From Neobacillus jeddahensis (GTDB lineage Bacteria; Bacillota; Bacilli; Bacillales; Cytobacillaceae), in NCBI RefSeq assembly GCF_000612625.1, contig NZ_CCAS010000022.1:1-62669 (forward strand): DNA of 62,669 bases, given 5' to 3'. The notes below the pieces were generated by a model. The model had not been told where the DNA came from and did no database searches. It saw nothing but the letters and a program-made list of their open reading frames with translations. Made by a program: the position numbers and the translations under genes. Below, in pieces: positions 54,024 through 61,392 of this stretch (position 1 is its first letter; every line of letters begins with the position of its first letter).

Positions 54024-55968
54024 ATTAAAACGATTGGCTACCCCTTCAGATGACGTATTGAATATCATTGAACCTGTTTCATCGGATGAATTATTGGATA
54101 GACATCTTAACTATCCGATTCTAAGCCCCAGGCATTTCGCCCAAAGATACAATAAGTTATACGAACCTATTGAGTTTATATTTAATGGTCAAACTCATAA
54201 GATTCAATTTAATTATTGTGCTAATCCATATTGTTTGTGGTTTGGTCAGCCGCAAGAAAGATTTGAGAACATAAAAAATAAACCAAGCCGATACAAATTG
54301 ACCAGTAAAGGACGATATAGAACGGATTCTATCGTCTGTAATCCAAACCACGAGCCACATCCTGATAAAAAATCGCTCAACTGTACAGTTACTCCAATAT
54401 CCAAATGGTCCGTCGCTGAGGAAATTAAACGCTTGGCTACAATGGACATTGTGAAAGACATAGAGCCTGACTATGTGTTTCATAACGAGAATTGTGTGAC
54501 TGATAGTTACACTCCATTTAGTAATCCGAAGGATTTTTATCGAAGAGGAACAAGCAGCGGCGGTTCCCAAAAATGGCAATGCAAAGAATGCAAGAAAATA
54601 ACGAATGTCTTGCCTAATCGTGAAAAGAAATTTACTTACAACCAAAAGAAGAATGATATTATGCCGATGTTTGCGAAAATGCTCATTAATCGTCTACCTG
54701 TAAGCCGGACTTGCGAGGCTCTGAATATTTCTCCAAAGACCTATTATCACAAATTAGAATGGCTTTATCGTAGATGTCTTGAATTTCTTGAGCGTTATGA
54801 ACAAAAATCACTAGAAACAAAGGAAGTTGACTCGCTTTGGCTCAATACCGATAAGATGATATACAATCTAAACAACGTCCGGAAAAAGGGGCACGGTGGG
54901 CTGCGATATGATAATGTTGAGGACAAATTAATGCAGACCCAAATCATCGTTAGCGGCGATGTGGATACTGGTTATATTTTTCGGTCAGATGTAGCCTATG
55001 ATTGGACTATTACTTTGGAGGATATTAAAGAGGATACGGTCTATTACAGGGAAGACCACCTCTATGAATTTTCTCGTAAAAATGGCAGGCTTCGTTTTTC
55101 TGTTTTGCCACAACCACCCACAGAGAACGATGATGAAACAGACCTAGAGTACGAAATGGCTTTTAACAATTTTCAAAGGAGAAATAAATACATTGATGGT
55201 TTGCATACCAATTCGAATTACACAGCGATTGCTCATCTTTGGCTGTTAAAGCAATCACTACATTCACCAAAATGGCGTTTCGTTACTGATGAGGACGAAA
55301 CATTAATGAAGTCTATTTACCGCGTATTCAAAGAAGAGATTCTATCAGGTGAAGCCCATCATTTCTTATGTAAAATCGACCGTGATAAAACCCTTCAGGA
55401 GGCATTTCGTGAACACGTCGTAGCCGCCTCCAAACTAAAGGCTTGGGGCGAGGCAAACGGCTTTGAAGAACAATCTTTAAGAAAACTTGCGACAACTAAG
55501 GTATCCATTGAACTTAATAAAAAGCCATTGTACAAAATCCTATCAGACGGCACACAGAACTATAAAGTTTGGGCTAAGAGTACAGTAGAACATCCCCTGC
55601 CACCATCGGATAAAGGACATTTTTCAGTTGATTGTACAACGGATACAAGTTCCTATTCAGATGAATATGTCGCCAATATGCTTTTAAAAGTTACTGACCG
55701 ACCAACAAGCAATTTTATGCAAATGATTCGAAGGAGATTATCCGTACTTGAAAGACCCCTTGTAACGGCAAGAGGGAGTGGAAAAAGTTACATCTATGCA
55801 AACTTTAACCCAAAGTACGCTCAAATGGCTGTCACCATTCTGCGAACTTACTACAATTTCTGTTTAAGAACGAAATCGAAAGGTAAAAAGGCAAGATTAA
55901 CTCCTGCTCAACAACTGGGTCTTATAGATAAGCAATTTACTCTGAATGATATATTGTATTTTAAATAA
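54016..55968 (+). CDS. Large transposase-like protein with zinc ribbon, HTH and DDE-like domain
   Basis: A ~650-aa protein. N-terminal half: a Cys/His-rich zinc-ribbon layout (CANPYC; CNPNHEPHPDKKSLNC; WQCKECKKI at ~190) followed by an HTH (RLPVSRTCEALNISPKTYYH, ~235), the order seen in IS1 InsA. C-terminal half: candidate catalytic acids in KEVDSLWLNTD (~275), GDVDTGYIF (~318) and RFVTDEDETLMKS (~435), and a transposase-style end with RRRLSVLERP, YIYANFNPKYAQMAV, LRTYYNFCL and TPAQQLGL. I cannot assign an IS family. TTG 54016 is favoured (nine bases after GAGGAGG); ATG 54007 is too close to it. It overlaps the RHH gene. Confidence 0.75.
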   Translation: MAKLKRLATPSDDVLNIIEPVSSDELLDRHLNYPILSPRHFAQRYNKLYEPIEFIFNGQTHKIQFNYCANPYCLWFGQPQERFENIKNKPSRYKLTSKGRYRTDSIVCNPNHEPHPDKKSLNCTVTPISKWSVAEEIKRLATMDIVKDIEPDYVFHNENCVTDSYTPFSNPKDFYRRGTSSGGSQKWQCKECKKITNVLPNREKKFTYNQKKNDIMPMFAKMLINRLPVSRTCEALNISPKTYYHKLEWLYRRCLEFLERYEQKSLETKEVDSLWLNTDKMIYNLNNVRKKGHGGLRYDNVEDKLMQTQIIVSGDVDTGYIFRSDVAYDWTITLEDIKEDTVYYREDHLYEFSRKNGRLRFSVLPQPPTENDDETDLEYEMAFNNFQRRNKYIDGLHTNSNYTAIAHLWLLKQSLHSPKWRFVTDEDETLMKSIYRVFKEEILSGEAHHFLCKIDRDKTLQEAFREHVVAASKLKAWGEANGFEEQSLRKLATTKVSIELNKKPLYKILSDGTQNYKVWAKSTVEHPLPPSDKGHFSVDCTTDTSSYSDEYVANMLLKVTDRPTSNFMQMIRRRLSVLERPLVTARGSGKSYIYANFNPKYAQMAVTILRTYYNFCLRTKSKGKKARLTPAQQLGLIDKQFTLNDILYFK

Positions 55969-56042
55969 ATCACCTATTTAATAGGGAAAGTGTTATTTTT
56001 TGGGGAAGTATAACTATAGAGATATTAATTACAGGGGGAAAT

Positions 56043-56381
56043 ATGAAGAGGAAATTAATTGTTTTAGGAATAATAATTTTATTATCATTTGTGCTGTGGT
56101 GGGCTAAATATTTGTTTTTTGTGCCTCATTTTCAAGAAGGTCCAAATAAAACATTGGTTTCGAAAAATATAAAATTAGAATTAGTTACAGATTCACCTGA
56201 ACCTGAAAAATTAGGAATCAGTGTTCCGGGATTTCTTCCGTTTTGGAAGACAGTTGGCACGGTTGACGGAGAAATGGATGGGACTCTATGGGAATTTAAC
56301 GATAAAGGAAAAAAATATGTTCTATACACAGCCAATACTGAAATGCCTTGGAGCTATACTTATAAATATTCGACAAAATAA
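56043..56381 (+). CDS. Small membrane-anchored protein of unknown function (element cargo)
   Basis: A 112-aa protein with one N-terminal helix (~5-25; LIVLGIIILLSFVLWWAKYL) and a ~85-residue outside domain predicted beta-rich (LVSKNIKLELVTDSPEPEKL, WEFNDKGKKYVLYTANTEMP). AGGGGG precedes the ATG. I do not recognise the family. It lies downstream of the transposase inside the inverted repeats, so it is probably cargo, and its own terminator follows. Confidence 0.65.
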   Translation: MKRKLIVLGIIILLSFVLWWAKYLFFVPHFQEGPNKTLVSKNIKLELVTDSPEPEKLGISVPGFLPFWKTVGTVDGEMDGTLWEFNDKGKKYVLYTANTEMPWSYTYKYSTK

Positions 56382-56414
56382 ACTAACGAGTGTTTAGTGA
56401 AATAAAATAATACA

Positions 56415-56452
56415 AAAAAGGCTTAGAGTTGAAGATAGCTCTAAGCCTTTTT
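56415..56452. terminator. Strong bidirectional hairpin just inside the right end
   Basis: Perfect 14-bp stem AAAAAGGCTTAGAG / CTCTAAGCCTTTTT. With the hairpin in the right repeat it mirrors the paired hairpins at the left end. Confidence 0.85.
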
Positions 56453-56527
56453 GACCTTGAAATCTACTGTGATTTGTGTTGTGGAAATTATGTTATTTCC
56501 TGTGTGATTAGGTCTGTGATTTAGAGT

Positions 56528-56589
56528 TTTGCACCTCACAAGTAAACCCGTTAGTTTCAACCTAAAGGGTTTTTTTCATTGGTTTAATA
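56528..56589 (-). repeat. Right 62-bp inverted repeat of the mobile element, with terminator
   Basis: Reverse complement of the left repeat with three mismatches. Its hairpin (AAACCCGTTAG 56544-56554 / CTAAAGGGTTT 56562-56572, one mismatch) serves as terminator for wzx, which ends at 56618 on the minus strand. Confidence 0.9.
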
Positions 56590-56617
56590 TTAGGGCCTTT
56601 TACTATTAAATATCGAG

Positions 56618-58069
56618 TTATGAACGACGCTCATGTATTTTCACCAAGAACTTTTGTGAAAATACTCCTAAAAGCTTATACACCAATGAGTCTTTTATGA
56701 GCAAAAGTCCCAATCCATACACTATGCCACCTGCAAGTAATTGTAGTAAGGTAAGTAGAACAGGAGTTATCGTGACTATCTTTCCAACAAACCATGCTGC
56801 AATAAATACAAGTATGCTTAAAACTAAATATTTAAAGAACAGCTGCAGGAAGGTTCTAAAGTGAAAATAGCTTCTCGCATAATACATTTGAATGATAGCC
56901 CCAACTGACTCGGCCACAAGAAGGGCAATGGTAGTCGCCAAACTACCCATCGATGAAACGAGTACTAAATTAGTCATCAAACTTAAGATGGCGCCAACAG
57001 TGATCGCAACCGAGTATTTATTTTGCTGATTGGTGGCCACTAATATTTGAACGCCAAATACATTTGCCAGTCCCACAAAAAAGATGACCGGACTCATAAT
57101 CATCAGATTAAGTGACACATCCAGAAAGTCTTTTCCTAAAAACCAAATAACAAAATTAGGTGATATCGCGACTAACCCTAATGTCATCGGTAAGGTAATC
57201 ATTAACACAAATTGCAAAGTGACATTGGTGTATCTTTTTAATTGTTCTTGATTTCCTTTTGCAAATTCAGATGCCATTCTCGGAAGTAAGACAGTACCTA
57301 ATGAGCTAATCAAGCCGATCGCAATTTTGACCACCTTATTAGCCTGAGTATAATACCCAACTTGTACTTCCCCGGAGACATTCCCTAAAACAATTCGGTT
57401 GACTAAAACATATACCTGAATCATTAATTGAGGTAAAAACAAAATAAGGATGGGTATAACATGGGCCTTAAAATCAGGAAATTCTATTTTTACAAACTTT
57501 AATTCCTTCAGTAAGGGTCTCCACATAATCAGCTGCCCCACTAACAGTGTGCCTCCGTTAATGGCTACATATAACGGCAAATCGTTGTATTCCTTAATGA
57601 GTAGAAACGTAAGAATAATTCCGGCCACCTTGATCAGCATGTTCCTGATGGCAATTTTTTTCATCTGTTCTTTTCCTATAAAATACCAAGAAATATCTAA
57701 ACTATACGCCAAAAGGGTCGTAATGTGAATAAGGTACAGTATTTTATGGGTAGAGAACGCACTAATAAAAATATAATAAACTATAAAATTCAACACAGCT
57801 ACACAGATTTGAAAAATAAAAATGGACCAGAATTCTTTAGATAAGTCATTCTGATCTTTTTTTACCGCAATTTGTCTGCTTCCATACATTGGTAGACTTA
57901 ATACCGTGAACACTATAAAAAGTTGTACGACCGATAAGACGGTAGCATCGATCCCAATCCCCTCAGGTCTAAGAATTCTGGATACATATGGGGTTGTAAT
58001 AAAAGGTGTCAGCATAAGCAGCAACTGATAAAGTACTGTAAATAGATAATTAGACATTAATTTATTCAT
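56618..58069 (-). CDS. Wzx-like polysaccharide flippase
   Basis: A 483-aa protein with about 12-14 membrane helices of the MOP superfamily. TPFITTPYVSRILRPEGIGI near the N-terminus and TQANKVVKIAIGLISSLGTV, LLPRMASEF in the middle are standard for RfbX/Wzx. It flips undecaprenyl-linked repeat units to the outside for the Wzy-like polymerase. It is followed by the right end of the mobile element, which probably cut it off from the rest of the locus. Confidence 0.88.
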   Translation of the reverse strand: MNKLMSNYLFTVLYQLLLMLTPFITTPYVSRILRPEGIGIDATVLSVVQLFIVFTVLSLPMYGSRQIAVKKDQNDLSKEFWSIFIFQICVAVLNFIVYYIFISAFSTHKILYLIHITTLLAYSLDISWYFIGKEQMKKIAIRNMLIKVAGIILTFLLIKEYNDLPLYVAINGGTLLVGQLIMWRPLLKELKFVKIEFPDFKAHVIPILILFLPQLMIQVYVLVNRIVLGNVSGEVQVGYYTQANKVVKIAIGLISSLGTVLLPRMASEFAKGNQEQLKRYTNVTLQFVLMITLPMTLGLVAISPNFVIWFLGKDFLDVSLNLMIMSPVIFFVGLANVFGVQILVATNQQNKYSVAITVGAILSLMTNLVLVSSMGSLATTIALLVAESVGAIIQMYYARSYFHFRTFLQLFFKYLVLSILVFIAAWFVGKIVTITPVLLTLLQLLAGGIVYGLGLLLIKDSLVYKLLGVFSQKFLVKIHERRS

Positions 58070-58103
58070 TTTAGATTGGTTAAACCCCTTTATAGATGTA
58101 CCA

Positions 58104-58988
58104 CTAAATACTATGGGTCAAATAGTGCTTAATCATTTTTAGTTTGAGTCTTTTACTTGCTTTTGTTCGTAAGAAAGGAAGGTTCTTCATTACATTCTTC
58201 CTAATATCCTTAAGGGAATGTCCTTTTCTAACAAACTGCTCCAATTCCACATCAATTTCTGGATATCTCTGTAAAAGAATCTCCTTCGAGCGTTTCCGAA
58301 GCAGCTCTTTTTCAGCACCAAAAGAGACTCCACCAATATGATGGACATAGGCCCCTTTTGCAACAACCAGCTTATAACCAGCTATTCTCGCCCGCATACA
58401 CCAATCCGATTCTTCCCCATATCCCCTTTTAAATGTTTCCGCATCAAAAACACCCACTTGTTCTAAAGCTGATCTTTTCACATACATACAAAAACCAATT
58501 AATAAAGGGGCTTCTACAAACCCATCTCGTTTACTTTTGTTAAAGGCAAGCACTAATTCTTTAAATGAAAATAAATCATTAATTTCACTATTACTAGTTG
58601 GGATACCCGAGATAATCCCATAGTTACTCATAGGGATAACTGCCGCAATCTTTTCGTCACTTGTCGCTACCTGTGCTAATGTTTCTAACCAACCCTCCGT
58701 AACCATAGTATCGCTATTAAGGATAATCGCATCACGTTTACTCACCGCAAAGCCATTATTCACATTTCCCGGAAACCCTAAATTCTTTTCATTTCGAATC
58801 GAAATAATATTAGAATATTTATCTGAATAATAGGCAGTCAACTCTTGGATGTGATCATCAGGACTTTTATCATCTAGCAAATATAAATCAAATGCCTCTA
58901 TACTTGTACATTGATAAATACTTTCGATACAGTTCTTCGTCTCCTCATAGGAGTTATAAATTGGCAGTAAAATATCAACCTTTTCCAT
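58104..58988 (-). CDS. Family-2 glycosyltransferase
   Basis: A 294-aa GT-A enzyme: VDILLPIYNSYEETKNCIES, LLDDKSPDDHI, IRNEKNLGFPGNVNNGFAVS, ILNSDTMVTEGWLE (DxD equivalent NSD) and FKRGYGEESDWCMRARIAGY. Its ATG immediately follows the dehydrogenase stop, so the genes form one operon with the flippase downstream. Donor unknown; UDP-glucuronate from the next gene is a possibility. Confidence 0.86.
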   Translation of the reverse strand: MEKVDILLPIYNSYEETKNCIESIYQCTSIEAFDLYLLDDKSPDDHIQELTAYYSDKYSNIISIRNEKNLGFPGNVNNGFAVSKRDAIILNSDTMVTEGWLETLAQVATSDEKIAAVIPMSNYGIISGIPTSNSEINDLFSFKELVLAFNKSKRDGFVEAPLLIGFCMYVKRSALEQVGVFDAETFKRGYGEESDWCMRARIAGYKLVVAKGAYVHHIGGVSFGAEKELLRKRSKEILLQRYPEIDVELEQFVRKGHSLKDIRKNVMKNLPFLRTKASKRLKLKMIKHYLTHSI

Positions 58989-60311
58989 CTAGCTTCTCCC
59001 TAATGGATAGTATTGGAACATATCCCTAACATTCTTGTCTTTCACATGGATATTACGAAGGTCAAAGACAAAATCACCTTTCATTAAATCTTTCATCCGC
59101 TGTAGTGACATACCTCGAAATTGATGCCATTCTGTGATAAAGACCGTTGCGTCTGCACCTTCAACCGCAGCATATTCGTTTTCACAATATTGAACGCTAT
59201 CCTCAATCTTTTCCAAGCGCCATTTGGCTTCTTTCATTCCTTGTGGATCATAAGCTTTTATCTTTGCTCCATTTTTTACTAGACCGTTGATGATGTCGAT
59301 ACTTGGTGCATCCCTCATATCATCTGTTTCCGGTTTAAACGATAATCCTAAAATGGCAATCGTCTTCCCTTCAACCCTATTCATCCGATCGACAATCTTC
59401 TCCACCATGCGTTTCTTTTGCTTCTCATTCGCCTCGATAGCACCTTGGATGACCTTGAATTCCTCGCCATACTTCCGGCCAATATCAACAATGGCCTTTG
59501 TATCCTTAGGAAAACAAGATCCACCGTATCCTGGACCAGCATGAAGAAACTTTGGAGAAATGCGACCATCCATACCCATTGCACGGGCAATTTCCTGTAC
59601 GTTCGCCCCAACCTTTTCAGCTAGTAACGACATTTCATTAATAAAGGAGATTTTCACAGCTAAAAATGCATTTGAAGCATATTTAATCGTTTCAGCCGTC
59701 GCAATATCGGTGAATACAAAAGGCGTCTCATTAATGTATAAAACGTCATAAACTTTTTTCATGACTTCAGCTGCACGTTCATTTTCATAGCCAATAACAA
59801 CCCGATCAGGTTTTAAGCAGTCTCCTACCGCTTTTCCTTCTCGTAAGAACTCTGGATTTGAGATGATATCATATGGGTACTCTTCCCCACGCTCGTTTAA
59901 AACCAATTGGATGGTCTCCTTAACAAGCTGGCCTGTTCCGACTGGAACCGTAGACTTATTAACGATTACTTTGTAACCATTTAAATAGGTACCGATATTT
60001 TTTGCTACTTCAAGTACATACTTTAGGTCTGCACTTCCGTCATCTTTTGGCGGAGTCCCCACAGCAATAAAGATTACATCTGTATTTTCCACTGTGTACT
60101 TTACATCGGTTGTGAATAAAATTCTTCCTGCTGCAACATTTTTATCCATCAGTTCTTTTAAGCCCGGTTCATATATAGGAACAATACCTTTATTAAGCAT
60201 TGTTATTTTTTCTTCTATTACATCCATACAAATGACATCCAGACCAAATTCAGCTAAGATGACACCTTGTACAAGTCCAACATAACCTGTTCCAACTACT
60301 CCTATTCTCAT
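58989..60311 (-). CDS. UDP-glucose 6-dehydrogenase
   Basis: A 440-aa enzyme: GVVGTGYVGLVQGVILAEFG NAD site, VGTPPKDDGSADL, NPEFLREGKAV, the catalytic Cys in GPGYGGSCFPKDTKAIV, and LGLSFKPETDDMRDAPS. It oxidises UDP-glucose to UDP-glucuronate with NAD. Homologues are TuaD (teichuronic acid) and Ugd (capsule); the surroundings suggest a glucuronate-containing surface polysaccharide. The start overlaps the upstream transferase by four bases. Confidence 0.95.
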   Translation of the reverse strand: MRIGVVGTGYVGLVQGVILAEFGLDVICMDVIEEKITMLNKGIVPIYEPGLKELMDKNVAAGRILFTTDVKYTVENTDVIFIAVGTPPKDDGSADLKYVLEVAKNIGTYLNGYKVIVNKSTVPVGTGQLVKETIQLVLNERGEEYPYDIISNPEFLREGKAVGDCLKPDRVVIGYENERAAEVMKKVYDVLYINETPFVFTDIATAETIKYASNAFLAVKISFINEMSLLAEKVGANVQEIARAMGMDGRISPKFLHAGPGYGGSCFPKDTKAIVDIGRKYGEEFKVIQGAIEANEKQKKRMVEKIVDRMNRVEGKTIAILGLSFKPETDDMRDAPSIDIINGLVKNGAKIKAYDPQGMKEAKWRLEKIEDSVQYCENEYAAVEGADATVFITEWHQFRGMSLQRMKDLMKGDFVFDLRNIHVKDKNVRDMFQYYPLGRS

Positions 60312-61129
60312 ACTCGATTCCTCCGGTTAAATACTTTGTCAAAGAGTTGATAAGTAAAATATTTAGCATAGTGCATGTTTGCGGATATACTTTTTCCATC
60401 TTGTTTATTTGTGTTATACATCACAAAATGGTGGAATGATTTTGTAATGGGATTCGCAGTTTTCAATTCAGGATATTTCTCAAAAAATTGTTTTAAAGCT
60501 GTGGCTTGATTAACCTTTTTTCCAATACTATCATTCTGTACCTCAGCGACTGCAAGTACTTCATCGAGGTGATGAACTTGATAGCTTTCTGAAACCCGTA
60601 AACAAAAATCCCAATCTTGATAGCGCATCAGGTTTTCATCAAAGAGCACCTTTTTAGCGATCGCTGTTTTAATGAAAATGGTTTGCGTACTTATAAAATT
60701 GCCGCGTTTCAGTAAAGAATGAATCTCCTCTGACCTGACACTTCGTTTCGGTACAACTCGTCCAAAATTCTCTATCTTTAAACTACAAAAACACATATCC
60801 GTCTCTTGATTATTATTAATATAATTCATCTGCTTTTCCAGCTTGGTTGGCAGCCAAATATCATCACTATCCTGGAAAGCAATATAATCACCTTGGGCCA
60901 TCAAAATCCCTGTATTTCTAGCTCCATTTGCTCCTTTAGTCCGTGAATTAAGGACATATGTAATTTTCTCATTTTGAAATGATTCTACAACTTCTTTTGT
61001 ATTATCGGTTGATAAATCATCCACAATAATAATTTCCAGAGGTTGTAATGTTTGTTCAAGAACGCTCTTTACGGCTTTGGGCAGAAGATCTGCCCGATTA
61101 TATGTAGGTATTACTACCGAAATACTCAA
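60308..61129 (-). CDS. Family-2 glycosyltransferase
   Basis: A ~273-aa GT-A enzyme: ISVVIPTYNRADLLPKAVKS, IIIVDDLSTDNTKEV, and AFQDSDDIWLPTKLEKQMNY with the DSDD metal site. Start taken as TTG at 61127-61129, ten bases after AAAGGAAG; an ATG at 61159 in the same frame is possible but has a weaker ribosome site. First gene of the ugd-transferase-wzx operon. Confidence 0.85.
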   Translation of the reverse strand: MSISVVIPTYNRADLLPKAVKSVLEQTLQPLEIIIVDDLSTDNTKEVVESFQNEKITYVLNSRTKGANGARNTGILMAQGDYIAFQDSDDIWLPTKLEKQMNYINNNQETDMCFCSLKIENFGRVVPKRSVRSEEIHSLLKRGNFISTQTIFIKTAIAKKVLFDENLMRYQDWDFCLRVSESYQVHHLDEVLAVAEVQNDSIGKKVNQATALKQFFEKYPELKTANPITKSFHHFVMYNTNKQDGKSISANMHYAKYFTYQLFDKVFNRRNRV

Positions 61130-61284
61130 ACGATTGACACTTCCTTTTTGAACAAGCATATATTTTCTTTATGTTATAAAAACAACTATTCTACAGTATA
61201 ACCTATTTTTTTATATTTTTCATATAAGAATGTCCGTTCATGGAGAAATTTGGTTGTCCTTTTTGTCGAAACTCCAACATAAAA

Positions 61285-61331
61285 AATACCTCTACTTGCA
61301 AATCCCTAGGATTCATTCACAAGTAGAGGTA
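61285..61331 (-). terminator. Terminator after the ChW-repeat amidase
   Basis: Perfect 13-bp stem ATACCTCTACTTG / CAAGTAGAGGTAT with minus-strand ATTTTTTATG tail, 60 bases beyond the amidase stop. Confidence 0.9.
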
Positions 61332-61392
61332 TGGAATATTGGCATTTTCGAATTTCATTAACTGACTTGTGACTTGCGTTGCATTTGCAACA

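Larger units (their letters stand above)
53489..56589. mobile_element. 3.1-kb transposon-like element bounded by 62-bp inverted repeats
   Basis: Inverted repeats 53489-53550 and 56528-56589 match at 59 of 62 positions and each contains a full terminator hairpin. Inside are an RHH-like gene, a large DDE-like transposase gene and a small membrane-protein gene, all on the plus strand, plus a second terminator hairpin near each end and many TGTGATT/TGTGAATT boxes. The element separates convergent genes (LCP and wzx). No obvious target-site duplication is visible outside the repeats, so the exact ends are uncertain. Confidence 0.75.

Noticed and set aside
53489..56589. The flanking repeats as a target-site duplication
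   Set aside because: The two 62-bp copies are inverted, not direct, and the bases just outside them differ (GGATTCT versus TTAGGGC).
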